This document shows, in pieces, positions 55,442 to 63,998 of a DNA stretch of 64,000 bases. The stretch is taken from positions 1-64,000 of the forward strand of contig NZ_JBCLNF010000007.1 in the NCBI RefSeq assembly GCF_039062465.1. Direction: 5' to 3'. This stretch comes from Parolsenella sp958406235. Lineage in GTDB: Bacteria > Actinomycetota > Coriobacteriia > Coriobacteriales > Atopobiaceae. A program made the position numbers and the translations under genes. The notes under the pieces were generated by a model. It was given only the letters and a program-made list of their open reading frames with translations, was not told where the DNA came from and did no database searches. The first letter of the stretch is position 1; each line of letters begins with the position of its first letter.

Positions 55442-57286
55442 CTACTCTTCCATGCCGAGGTAGTGTCGCCAGAACTCTTGGCTGATCATGGTCGGGAAGG
55501 CTGCCTGGTAGTCTGCCGCCACGCGCTCGTGCTCGAGCTGCCAGCGCTGCTTGAGCTCGCGGACGCGCTGCTTGATCTGAGCGTTGCGCGCACGGTCCAT
55601 GCGACGGACGCAGGCCTTCTCGCCCGTGATGTCGAGGACGACTATGGTCTCGCGAGCAAGGGTGTCGCGGCTGTAGAGGGTGGGTCCGCTGACCATGAGG
55701 TGGCCCGGTGCCTTCTTGAGGAGGGCGTCCGGCAGCAGGTGCTTGTCATACGGAATGGTCTTCAAGAGCTTGCCCGCGAGCGTGAGACCATGGTGCTTCT
55801 CGAGGGTGACCTCGCGAATATTGCCCTCGGAAAGTATCTCTGGGTCGATTTCGTCGAGAGGCACGAACTTGTCGTTGAGCTTGGCGTTCTCGCGCATGAG
55901 GGCGCTACCGTCGGCCTCCATGAGCCACTGCGGGCCGCGCAGGTAGTCTTCCACGCCTTGGAGGAGAAGCTCGGCGGCTCCGTACTCGAGGTCGCGACGG
56001 CGAAGCAGAACGTTTCGCCAGACGCGGGCCATGAAGAGCTCGGTGTTGACGTGGCCGTCGCACGCGGCCATGACGAGGAAGTTGCGCACGTACTGATAGC
56101 AATCGACGGAGGCGCGTGGACGTCCCTCGAAGCTCTCGTGCCAGACGCAGATGCCGTTCATCGTCATGTACGTTGGGTTGGAACGCAGGCCGTACTCGAC
56201 GTCGTCGCAGCGCACAAAGACGGGGACGGGCAGTCCCTTCTCGCGGATGTTGGCGACGGGGATGCACGAGAACCACCATGCGCCGTAGGCGTTCTCCACC
56301 TCGACGTCGATCCTCTCGTTCTCGACGACCTGGTCGAGGCGGTCGATGAAGAGGTCCGGCTTCACCTTGTGGTAGACCCCGCTGCGCAGGACATGGCTCA
56401 CGTCCTCGAAGAGCCTCTCGGGCTGCTCGACGGAAAGCATGGCGCCGTTTATGAAGGCGTGGGCGTACTTCTCATTAGCGAGGGCAAGGAGGTTGTAGGT
56501 GCGCTTGATGCTCTCGGGGAAGACGTGGACGTCGTCGTCCATGAGGATGACGTGGGTGAACTCGGCGGAGGAGTCCATTGCGGCGATCATGCCGCGGGCA
56601 AATCCTCCCGCGCCACCGACGTTGGCGTTGGGGATGACGGTCACGAGGTCATCGGAGAGGGCCTCGGCATCGAGCGTCGAGCCGTTGTCGACCACGAACA
56701 TGTGGAAGGCGTCGTGGATGGGGCCATCGTCCGAGCGAATGGCGTCGCGCATGAGCTCGATGTTGGGGACGATGTAGTGCTCCTTCTTGAAGGTCGTCGT
56801 GGAGAGCGCGATGCGCACCGGGTGGATGCGCTCTTCGTCGACCTCGGCGTAATAGGCGCCGGAGTGGAGGAGGGTCGTGCCGGAGGGGAGAAGCTCGAAC
56901 GCGACGAGATCCATGCCCGAGCAATCGAACGTGGCGCAGACGCTTGCGACCTTGCCCGCCTCGGGCTCGACGGTGATTCGGTCAAGCTCGACGGTGTTCT
57001 CGGAGTCAGCCTTGGCGCCCTCGGGCATGCCCTTGATGATGACCTCACAGGCATCGCCGGAGAGCTCGAGCCTGAGCGTCACGGTGGTAATGTCGCAGTA
57101 CTTGGCCCACTTCGAGGCGGAGCACGCGTTTAGGAAGGTCATGAAGTCAGCGGGCTCTGCGAGCCTGAGCGCGGCCGTCTCCTCGTCATAGTCGAGGGGG
57201 CTCGCGCAGAAGGCGTAGAGCTCGTCGTGCCCCGCGAGGTGCTCCGCGGGCTTGAGAAGGACGTTAGAGAGCTTGTGCTCGATCAT
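55442..57286 (-). CDS. GlfT2-like galactofuranosyltransferase
   Basis: This 614-residue protein resembles mycobacterial GlfT2, the polymerase that alternates beta-1,5 and beta-1,6 galactofuranose. It has an N-terminal beta-rich domain (about 1-150), a GT-A domain with FVVDNGSTLD (197-206), NVGGAGGFARG (222-232), DDD at 250-252, the catalytic-type CDDVEYGLR (360-368) and WH (382-383), then a helical C-terminal part. The order and spacing agree with GlfT2 motifs. CAGGAG lies before the ATG. It converges on the exporter operon. UDP-Galf would come from glf at 7.9 kb. Confidence 0.87.
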   Translation of the reverse strand: MIEHKLSNVLLKPAEHLAGHDELYAFCASPLDYDEETAALRLAEPADFMTFLNACSASKWAKYCDITTVTLRLELSGDACEVIIKGMPEGAKADSENTVELDRITVEPEAGKVASVCATFDCSGMDLVAFELLPSGTTLLHSGAYYAEVDEERIHPVRIALSTTTFKKEHYIVPNIELMRDAIRSDDGPIHDAFHMFVVDNGSTLDAEALSDDLVTVIPNANVGGAGGFARGMIAAMDSSAEFTHVILMDDDVHVFPESIKRTYNLLALANEKYAHAFINGAMLSVEQPERLFEDVSHVLRSGVYHKVKPDLFIDRLDQVVENERIDVEVENAYGAWWFSCIPVANIREKGLPVPVFVRCDDVEYGLRSNPTYMTMNGICVWHESFEGRPRASVDCYQYVRNFLVMAACDGHVNTELFMARVWRNVLLRRRDLEYGAAELLLQGVEDYLRGPQWLMEADGSALMRENAKLNDKFVPLDEIDPEILSEGNIREVTLEKHHGLTLAGKLLKTIPYDKHLLPDALLKKAPGHLMVSGPTLYSRDTLARETIVVLDITGEKACVRRMDRARNAQIKQRVRELKQRWQLEHERVAADYQAAFPTMISQEFWRHYLGMEE

Positions 57287-57372
57287 GGGCGCTCCTGGTT
57301 TCTCAGTCGCTTAGTCGACCGTTTAGCGATTCGGTGAAGGGCGTTTCTCGCCCAGTAGTTAGTAATCAGTAG

Positions 57373-57497
57373 TATAGTGGTCACAACCTTTAAGACGGTG
57401 CGGGACACCGGCAAGGAACAAGCTGGTGAGTTTCCCAGCCTCATGCGAGACCCTTGGATGACGCCCCGTGCCGCAACAGGCATAGGCGTCTTTTTTT
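57373..57497 (+). promoter_or_regulatory. pyr operon promoter and attenuator leader
   Basis: TATAGT at 57373-57378 is a likely -10. The leader then contains an intrinsic terminator (57460-57465 with 57485-57490, an inner stem 57468-57472 with 57479-57483, and seven T at 57491-57497) just before pyrR. The upstream part (57395-57455) would have to form the antiterminator and PyrR-binding loop. I do not see a perfect PyrR-box consensus, so PyrR control is inferred from gene order. Confidence 0.7.
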
Positions 57498-57511
57498 GTG
57501 AAGGGAGCCAC

Positions 57512-58102
57512 ATGGAACAGCAGGGACTGGGACCCAAGGCGACCATCATGGACGCTGCGGCAATGGGCAGAGCCCTTACCCGCATCGCGCATGAGGTCAT
57601 CGAGAACAATGAGGGGGCGGAGAACCTCGCGATTGTGGGTATCGTCCGCCGCGGTGCCAACATCGCAGATCTCCTCGCGTCTGAGATCGAGTCCATCGAG
57701 GGTATCCGCCCGCCGGTGGGCAAGCTCGACATCAGCTTCTATCGAGATGACGTGACCCGTCGCCTCGCACCCGTCATTCACGAAACTCAGATCAACTTTG
57801 ACGTCGACCACAAGGACATCATCCTCGTCGACGACGTTCTCTTCTCGGGACGTACCGTGCGCTCCGCGCTCGACGCCCTCATGGATCTTGGCAGGCCCAG
57901 GACCATTCAGCTCGCCGTCATGGTCGACCGCGGCCATCGCGAGCTTCCCATTCGCGCGGATTACGTCGGCAAGAACGTGCCGAGCTCCCACGAGGAGGAC
58001 GTCCGCGTCTTCGTCGAGTCGCTTGACGGCCGCGATGCGGTCGAGATTTGGGACATCGAGGCCGAGAAGGCCGCAATCGCCAATAAGGAGGTCGGTGCAT
58101 AG
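57512..58102 (+). CDS. pyrR: Bifunctional pyr operon regulator / uracil phosphoribosyltransferase
   Basis: This 196-residue protein binds pyr mRNA to promote termination when UMP is high, and can also make UMP from uracil and PRPP. The PRPP loop VDDVLFSGRT, plus IVGIVRRGANIA and DISFYRDD, are typical of PyrR. The last roughly 20 residues extend slightly past the usual end. GGGAG precedes the ATG, and its last base overlaps the pyrB GTG. The leader attenuator upstream fits its role. Confidence 0.95.
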   Translation: MEQQGLGPKATIMDAAAMGRALTRIAHEVIENNEGAENLAIVGIVRRGANIADLLASEIESIEGIRPPVGKLDISFYRDDVTRRLAPVIHETQINFDVDHKDIILVDDVLFSGRTVRSALDALMDLGRPRTIQLAVMVDRGHRELPIRADYVGKNVPSSHEEDVRVFVESLDGRDAVEIWDIEAEKAAIANKEVGA

Positions 58103-59034
58103 TGCTTTCCGTTCGCAACCTCATCAATACGACGGACCTCACTGCCGATGACATCACGCAGATCCTCGATACGGCCCGTTCCATGGAGGAGATCAACCAC
58201 CGCACGATCAAGAAGGTGCCCGCTCTTCGCGGCCGCACGATCGTGAACCTCTTCCTCGAGGCCTCCACCCGTACGCGCTCCTCGTTCGAAATCGCCGAGA
58301 AGCGCCTCTCCGCGGACTCCCTGAACGTCCAGGGCTCCAGCTCCTCCGTCTCCAAGGGCGAGTGCCTTGAGGACACCATCAAGACGCTCAACTCCTACGG
58401 CATCGACATGTTCGTCTGCCGCGCGCGCAATGCTGGCACCGCCGAGCTCATCACGCACTACACCGACGCTCGCGTCATCAACGCCGGCGACGGCAAGCAC
58501 GCCCACCCCTCCCAGGCCCTGCTCGACCTCTACACGATGCGCGAGCACTTCGGCAAGCTCGAGGGACTCAAGGTCGCCATCGTCGGCGACCTGCTCCACA
58601 GCCGTGTCGTCGGTTCCCTCGCTCCCGCCCTGCGCACCATGGGCGCCAAGGTCACGCTCGTTGGTCCCCCGACGTTCCAGCTTCCCGAGCCCGAGGTCTT
58701 CGGTGCCGAGGAGACCTATGACTTCGACTCCGTCATCGAGGACGCCGACGTCGTGTATATGCTCCGCGTTCAGCTCGAGCGTATGGAAGGCGCCACGATC
58801 CCCTCGAAGCGCGAGTACAACCGTCTCTGGGGTCTCACTGCCGAGCGCCACGCCCGCATGAAGGAGAACGCCCTCGTCATGCACCCGGGCCCGATGAACC
58901 GCGGCATGGAGATCGACTCGATTCCCGCCGATGCCCAGAACTCGTTCGTGACCCGCCAGGTCGCCGCGGGCCTCTACACCCGTATGGCCGAGATGTACCT
59001 GCTGCTTGGAGGAGAAGAGAATGCTGCTGATTAA
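58102..59034 (+). CDS. pyrB: Aspartate carbamoyltransferase catalytic subunit
   Basis: This 310-residue enzyme joins carbamoyl phosphate to aspartate in pyrimidine synthesis. STRTR (55-59) binds carbamoyl phosphate; NAGDGKHAHPSQALLDLYT (split) and MHPGPMNRG form the aspartate site. It starts with GTG overlapping the pyrR stop. No pyrI regulatory gene is seen, and pyrC overlaps its 3' end by 14 bases. Confidence 0.96.
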   Translation: MLSVRNLINTTDLTADDITQILDTARSMEEINHRTIKKVPALRGRTIVNLFLEASTRTRSSFEIAEKRLSADSLNVQGSSSSVSKGECLEDTIKTLNSYGIDMFVCRARNAGTAELITHYTDARVINAGDGKHAHPSQALLDLYTMREHFGKLEGLKVAIVGDLLHSRVVGSLAPALRTMGAKVTLVGPPTFQLPEPEVFGAEETYDFDSVIEDADVVYMLRVQLERMEGATIPSKREYNRLWGLTAERHARMKENALVMHPGPMNRGMEIDSIPADAQNSFVTRQVAAGLYTRMAEMYLLLGGEENAAD

Positions 59035-60310
59035 GGGTGCTCACGTCGTCGATCCGCAGGTCGGCCTCGACACCGTTACCGACGTCCTCGTCGAGGGCGC
59101 TCGCATCGCCCGCGTGGGCGCGAACATCAAGACCCCCGAGGGCGCCGAGGTCATCGATGGCACGGGCAAGTACCTCGTCCCGGGCCTGACCGATATCCAC
59201 GTTCACTTCCGTGACCCCGGCTACGAGTACAAGGAGACCATCGAGACGGGCTCCGCTGCCGCTGCCGCCGGTGGCTTCACCGACGTCGCAACCATGCCCA
59301 ACACCAACCCCGTGACCGACACGGGCGAGGGCGTGCGCTACCAGATCGCCAAGGGCGACGCCGCCGGCCTCGTGCACGTCCGTCCCATCGGTGCCTGCAC
59401 CCGTGGCGAGAAGGGCGAGGCCCTGGCCGAGATCGGCGATATGGTCGCCGAGGGTGCCTGCATGTTCTCCGATGACGGCCACGGCGTGCAGAGCGCCGGC
59501 ATGCTCCGCACCGTGATGGACTACGTCCGCCAGTTCGATCGTGCCGTCGCCTGCCACTGCGAGGTCAAGTCCCTGACCGAGCACGGCATGGTCAACGAGG
59601 GCCGCGTGAGCACCCGTCTCGGCATCGCTGGCTGGCCTGCCGCCGGCGAGGAGATCGAGATCGCTCGCGACATCGAGCTTTGCCGCCTCACGGGCTGCGC
59701 TCTCCACATCTGCCACATCTCCACCGCTCGTGGCGCTGAACTCGTCCGTGCCGCCAAGGCCGAGGGACTGCCCGTCACGGCTGAGGTCTGCCCGCACCAC
59801 CTCTTCCTCGACGAGGAACTCCTCGACGAGACCTACAACACCAACCTCAAGATGAACCCGCCTCTGCGCACCCCTGCCGACACCGCGGCTCTCCGCGAGG
59901 GCATCTGCGACGGTACGCTCGACTGCGTCGTCACGGACCACGCGCCGCACGCCCTCCACGAGAAGGAGTGCGAGTTCGAGATCGCTCCCTTCGGCGTCGT
60001 CGGCCTTGAGACGAGCCTTCCGCTCATGCTCACCAACCTTGTCTCCACCGGCAAGATGAGCTGGCAGCGCCTCGTTGAGGTCATGTGCGTGAATCCGCGC
60101 AAGGTTGCCCGCCTCGAGGCCGTTAAGGTCGAGGCCGGTTCCCCCGCGGACCTCACCCTTATCGACCCGACCATCGAGCTCGAGGTCACGCCGGAGCTGT
60201 TCTGCGGCAAGCAGCACAACTCCGCCTTCATGGGCGCCAAGCTCACCGGTCGCGCGACAGACACCGTCGTTGCCGGCAAGCACGTCCTGAAGAATTGCAA
60301 GCTCGCCTAG
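59021..60310 (+). CDS. pyrC: Dihydroorotase
   Basis: This 429-residue zinc enzyme closes carbamoyl aspartate to dihydroorotate. It is the class I type that pairs with PyrB: metal ligands in DIHVHFRDPGYEYKE (split), NTNPVTD, later HICHIST and CVVTDHAPH. The ATG at 59021, with GGAGGAGAAG upstream, lies inside the pyrB end, so translation is coupled. Confidence 0.96.
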   Translation: MLLIKGAHVVDPQVGLDTVTDVLVEGARIARVGANIKTPEGAEVIDGTGKYLVPGLTDIHVHFRDPGYEYKETIETGSAAAAAGGFTDVATMPNTNPVTDTGEGVRYQIAKGDAAGLVHVRPIGACTRGEKGEALAEIGDMVAEGACMFSDDGHGVQSAGMLRTVMDYVRQFDRAVACHCEVKSLTEHGMVNEGRVSTRLGIAGWPAAGEEIEIARDIELCRLTGCALHICHISTARGAELVRAAKAEGLPVTAEVCPHHLFLDEELLDETYNTNLKMNPPLRTPADTAALREGICDGTLDCVVTDHAPHALHEKECEFEIAPFGVVGLETSLPLMLTNLVSTGKMSWQRLVEVMCVNPRKVARLEAVKVEAGSPADLTLIDPTIELEVTPELFCGKQHNSAFMGAKLTGRATDTVVAGKHVLKNCKLA

Positions 60311-60401
60311 TTTCATCTCGTGCGCCCCGGGAGGCTTCTCTCGGGGCGCCGTCGCGTATCATTCGGCCGTCTCGTGCGGCCTATTGCCCGAAAGGAGAGA
60401 C

Positions 60402-61196
60402 ATGGCCTATCCCACTCCGTCGCCGGCTCGCATCCACGACTTCACCGTCGTCTCGAACGAGCCTGTGGCCGAGGGCGTCTATCGCCTCACGATCGAGGCC
60501 CCGCGTCTGGCGGCAGCCCTCGAGCCCGGTCAGTTCATGAGCTTCGAGGTCCCCGGCGATACCCGCCAGCTCATCCGCATCCCTCTCTCGTATTCCTCCG
60601 CTGATGCCGAGGCCGGCACTGTGACCACGTACTATGCGGTCGTGGGCGATGGCACGCGTAGGCTTTCCGCCATGGGTGCCGGCTCTACCTCGACGGTGCT
60701 CGGCCCCGGTGGCCACGGCTGGAAGATGGACAAGGGCGCGAAGAGGGTCCTCGTCGTCGCGGGCGGCATCGGCATCACGCCCGTCATCGCTGCCGCTCGC
60801 TTCGCCGCTGACAACGGTGCCGAGGTTGACGCCGTCGTGGGCGCCCTCACTGCCGCCAAGATCTGCGGGACCGACGAGCTCGAGCCGCTGTGCGGTGAGG
60901 TCCGCCTCACGACTGACGATGGCACGGCTGGTACGAAGGGGTTCGTGACGGCCGAGGTCGAGCCCATGCTCGCCACGGGTGCGTATGACCTCGTCCTCAC
61001 TTGCGGACCCGAGCCTATGATGCGCGCCGTCGCGGCTATCGCCGAGGCTGCCGGCGTCAAGTGCGAGGTCTCCGTCGAGCGCATGATGACCTGCGGCTTT
61101 GGCGCTTGTAACACGTGCAACGTCGAGACCGTCTACGGCATGGTGGGCGCCTGCATGGCAGGTCCCGTCTTCGACTCGAAGGTGGTGGCATGGTGA
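60402..61196 (+). CDS. pyrK: Dihydroorotate dehydrogenase electron-transfer subunit
   Basis: This 264-residue flavoprotein passes electrons from dihydroorotate dehydrogenase 1B to NAD+. The FAD domain has RIPLSYSSAD, the NAD domain has VAGGIGITPVIAAAR and LTCGPEPMM, and the C-terminal [2Fe-2S] site has Cys231, 236, 239 and 251. AAAGGAGAG precedes the ATG at 60402. A GC hairpin (60324-60350) without a T-tract lies between pyrC and pyrK. Its end overlaps pyrD. Confidence 0.95.
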   Translation: MAYPTPSPARIHDFTVVSNEPVAEGVYRLTIEAPRLAAALEPGQFMSFEVPGDTRQLIRIPLSYSSADAEAGTVTTYYAVVGDGTRRLSAMGAGSTSTVLGPGGHGWKMDKGAKRVLVVAGGIGITPVIAAARFAADNGAEVDAVVGALTAAKICGTDELEPLCGEVRLTTDDGTAGTKGFVTAEVEPMLATGAYDLVLTCGPEPMMRAVAAIAEAAGVKCEVSVERMMTCGFGACNTCNVETVYGMVGACMAGPVFDSKVVAW

Positions 61197-62116
61197 GCAA
61201 CGTCGATATGTCCGTCGATCTCGCCGGCATAAAGCTCAAGAACCCGATCAACACCGCGAGCGGCACCTATGGCTACGGCTGGCAGTTCGAGAGCTTCTAT
61301 GACGTGAGCCAGCTCGGTGCGATTACCACTAAGGGCTGCGCCGCCGAGGCCTGGCCCGGCAACCCCGCCCCGCGTATGACCGAGGTTACGAGCGGCATGA
61401 TGAACTCCGTGGGTCTCCAGAACCCCGGCGTCCGCGGCCTCATCGAGGGCTCTGGCGAGTACCTCCAGGAGCTTTCCGACAAGGGCACCGCGGTCATCTG
61501 CCAGGTTGCGGGCCACTCCGTCGAGGAGTACATCGCAGCCGTCGAGCTCTTCGAGGAGCTCGCCCCGTTTGCTGCCGGCCTCGAGATTAACATCTCTTGC
61601 CCCAACATCGCCGCAGGTGGCTGCTCCATGGGCTCCACGCCCGAGGGCGCCGCGGGAGTCATCCGTGCCGTTCGTCCGCATACGAAGAAGCCTCTTCTCG
61701 TCAAGATGGCCCCCGCTCGCGTCGTCGACGTTGCGAAGGCACTCGAGGCCGAGGGTGCGGATGCCCTTACGGTCATCAACTCCATCCCCGGCATGGCCAT
61801 TGACGTCAACACGCGCAGGAGCAAGCTCAGCCGTCCTACTGGCGGCATGAGCGGCCCCGCTCTTCACCCCATCGCGGTGCGCATGGTGTGGGAGGTTCAC
61901 AATGCCGTCAGCCTTCCCATCGTGGGCGTTGGTGGCGTCATGACCGGTGCCGATGCCGCCGAGTTCATCCTCGCCGGCGCCACGAGCGTGTCCGTCGGCA
62001 TGGCTAACCTCGTCGACCCGATGGCGGCTCCTCGCATCCTCGGCGAGCTCACCGAGTGGGCCGAGTCGCAGGGCGTTTCCAGTATCTCCGAGCTTATCGG
62101 CGCCTTCGAGGGCTAG
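61190..62116 (+). CDS. pyrD: Dihydroorotate dehydrogenase, type 1B
   Basis: This 308-residue FMN enzyme oxidises dihydroorotate to orotate, using PyrK to reach NAD+. Typical blocks are LKNPINTASGTYGYG, TTKGCAAEAWPGNPAPR, LEINISCPNI with the active-site region, and IVGVGGVMTGADAAEF. The ATG at 61190 overlaps the pyrK stop by 7 bases. It is followed by a hairpin with five T at 62134-62161. Confidence 0.95.
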   Translation: MVSNVDMSVDLAGIKLKNPINTASGTYGYGWQFESFYDVSQLGAITTKGCAAEAWPGNPAPRMTEVTSGMMNSVGLQNPGVRGLIEGSGEYLQELSDKGTAVICQVAGHSVEEYIAAVELFEELAPFAAGLEINISCPNIAAGGCSMGSTPEGAAGVIRAVRPHTKKPLLVKMAPARVVDVAKALEAEGADALTVINSIPGMAIDVNTRRSKLSRPTGGMSGPALHPIAVRMVWEVHNAVSLPIVGVGGVMTGADAAEFILAGATSVSVGMANLVDPMAAPRILGELTEWAESQGVSSISELIGAFEG

Positions 62117-62133
62117 TCGGTCTTTGTTTCTTT

Positions 62134-62161
62134 GGGGCGACCTCTATGGTCGCCCCTTTTT
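62134..62161 (+). terminator. Intrinsic terminator between pyrD and pyrF
   Basis: A perfect 8-bp stem (62134-62141 with 62149-62156) is followed by five T. pyrF starts 30 bases later, so expression of pyrF may be lowered or come from read-through. Confidence 0.8.
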
Positions 62162-62191
62162 CGATGGGCGACTCGCCCGAAAGGAGGCCTC

Positions 62192-62920
62192 ATGGGCCGC
62201 TTTGACGATCTTTCCGCTCGCGACCGCGTGATGGTTGCGCTCGATTGCGGGCCTGAGGAGGCTCGTGCCCTCGCTGACAAGCTCGAGGGCCATGCCACCT
62301 GGCTCAAGGTTGGCATCACGCTCATCTATGATGGTGGCCTGCCGCTTGTCAAGGAGCTCCGCGACCGCGGCTTCAAGATCTTCGTCGACTCCAAGTTTCA
62401 TGACATCCCGCATCAGGTCCGCGGTGCCGTGATGAGCGCTGCCCACTCTGGCGCGGACTTGGTCACGGTTCACGGCTCCGGCTCCGAGAAGATGCTCGTT
62501 GCCTGTCACGAGGCCGCCGAGCAGTCCCTTGTCGAGTTTGGCCACAAGCCCTATGTGATCGCCATCACCGTGCTTACCAGCATGGATGCCGAGGAGCTGG
62601 CTAAGGTTGGCGTGACGCGCCCGATTCCCGAGCAGGCCGCGGCCCTCGCGAAGCTCGCCGTTGACTCTGGCCTCGACGGCATCGTGTGCTCGCCCATGGA
62701 GGCGCGCGAGATGCGCGAGCTCCTTGGCACGGACGCACTTATCGTGACCCCGGGCGTTCGTCCGGCTGGAGCCGCTCTGGGAGACCAGAGCCGCGTCGCG
62801 ACCCCAGCCGCCGCCATCAATGCCGGCGCGAGCCACATTGTCGTCGGCAGGCCGATTACCCAGGCAGATGATCCGGTCGCCGCCTTCGAGTCCATCGTCG
62901 CGGAGATTGAGGCACGCTAA
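62192..62920 (+). CDS. pyrF: Orotidine 5'-phosphate decarboxylase
   Basis: This 242-residue enzyme makes UMP by decarboxylating OMP. VALDCGPEEA, the catalytic FVDSKFHDIPHQV (Asp-Lys-Asp pattern), and TPGVRPAGAALGDQSRV and IVVGRPIT at the phosphate site are all present. AAAGGAGG precedes the ATG at 62192. pyrE is not in this window, so the preceding step is encoded elsewhere. Confidence 0.96.
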   Translation: MGRFDDLSARDRVMVALDCGPEEARALADKLEGHATWLKVGITLIYDGGLPLVKELRDRGFKIFVDSKFHDIPHQVRGAVMSAAHSGADLVTVHGSGSEKMLVACHEAAEQSLVEFGHKPYVIAITVLTSMDAEELAKVGVTRPIPEQAAALAKLAVDSGLDGIVCSPMEAREMRELLGTDALIVTPGVRPAGAALGDQSRVATPAAAINAGASHIVVGRPITQADDPVAAFESIVAEIEAR

Positions 62921-63018
62921 AACCCGCTGAGTCCTGACACTAATCGGCGTATTTGTATCCAAGGTGCCGTTTTTGTGGGGCAGTGAGGTATAAAACGCGG
63001 GTAAATGCGTGAAAGTTC

Positions 63019-63047
63019 TTGCAAAGTGGCTGCTACATTGCCATAGT
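63019..63047 (+). promoter_or_regulatory. Promoter of mihF-gmk
   Basis: TTGCAA (63019-63024) and CATAGT (63042-63047) are 17 bases apart, about 75 bases before the mihF start. A small hairpin (GGGG...CCCC near 63066-63083) lies in the leader. Confidence 0.55.
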
Positions 63048-63123
63048 GTCATACAGCCGATTTGCGGGGCACCCGAAGCCCCTTCGGAACTTGTGTTGAG
63101 AAGTACTTACATTTGGAGGAAAT

Positions 63124-63432
63124 ATGGCTCTCCCTACGCTTTCCGACGAGCAGCGCGCTCAGAACCTTAAGAAGGCCGCCGAGGCCCGCCACGCTCGCGC
63201 CGAGCTCCGCGAGAAGATCAAGAACGGCGAGGTCACCCTCGAGTCTGTCCTGAACTCCGAGGACGAGGCCGCCAAGCGCATGCCCGTCCGCGCTCTCATT
63301 GAGTCCCTTCCGGGCTACGGCAAGGCCAAGGCCGCCAAGATCATGGACGAGATCGCTGTCGCTGACAACCGTCGCGTTCAGGGCCTTGGTGCCCGTCAGC
63401 GTGAGGCCCTCCTCGAGATTCTCTCCAAGTAG
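63124..63432 (+). CDS. mihF: Actinobacterial integration host factor (mIHF)
   Basis: This 102-residue nucleoid protein binds and bends DNA and is found in Actinomycetota, where it also supports phage integration. It has a Lys/Arg/Ala-rich helical start (KKAAEARHARAELREKIKNG split) and a helix-two-turn-helix with LIESLPGYGKAKAAKIMDEI (split) and IAVADNRRVQGLGARQRE. TTTGGAGGAAAT precedes the ATG. Its position next to gmk is conserved in the phylum and supports the taxonomic call. Confidence 0.93.
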   Translation: MALPTLSDEQRAQNLKKAAEARHARAELREKIKNGEVTLESVLNSEDEAAKRMPVRALIESLPGYGKAKAAKIMDEIAVADNRRVQGLGARQREALLEILSK

Positions 63433-63998
63433 TGTCGCGCACACCTAAGCTGTTCGTAGTTTCCGGACCGTCAGGCGTAGGGAAGGGCACGCTGGTTTCT
63501 CTTGTGAGGGAACAGCGCCCGGACCTGGGCCTGACGGTCTCGGCCACAACGAGACAGCCACGTCCAGGTGAGGTCGACGGGGTTTCCTACCACTTCCTCA
63601 CCAACGATGACTTCGACCGTCGCGTCGAGGCCGGGGAGTTCCTCGAGTGGGCTAACGTCCACGGGAACCGTTATGGCACGCTTGCCTCCGAGGTTGACCG
63701 CAACCTGAGCGCCGGTAAGTCCGTCATCCTCGAGATCGACGTTCAGGGCGCACTCAACGTTCGCAAGGTCTTTCCCGATGCCGTCCTCGTCTTCATCGAG
63801 CCTCCTTCCATGGAGGTCCTCGAACAGCGTCTCCGCGGTCGCGAGACGGAGAGCGAAGAGTCCCTTCGCCTGCGTCTTGCGGATGCGGCCGGCGAGCTTG
63901 AGCTTGCCCCGCGCTATGACGAGCGAATCGTCAACGATGACCTTGAGAGAGCCACTTCGGAGTTGCTCCAAGTGCTCGAATCGCACGAGATGAATTGA
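63432..63998 (+). CDS. gmk: Guanylate kinase
   Basis: This 188-residue enzyme phosphorylates GMP to GDP. The P-loop GPSGVGKGT (about 12-20), the TTRQPRPGEVDGVSYHFL GMP-binding block and VILEIDVQGA are typical. It starts with GTG overlapping the mihF stop and ends two bases before the end of the window. With guaB it serves guanine nucleotide supply. Confidence 0.95.
   Translation: MSRTPKLFVVSGPSGVGKGTLVSLVREQRPDLGLTVSATTRQPRPGEVDGVSYHFLTNDDFDRRVEAGEFLEWANVHGNRYGTLASEVDRNLSAGKSVILEIDVQGALNVRKVFPDAVLVFIEPPSMEVLEQRLRGRETESEESLRLRLADAAGELELAPRYDERIVNDDLERATSELLQVLESHEMN

Noticed and set aside
55397..57133. A 578-residue plus-strand open frame
   Set aside because: Antisense of the GlfT2-like gene, which has proper motifs and a ribosome site.
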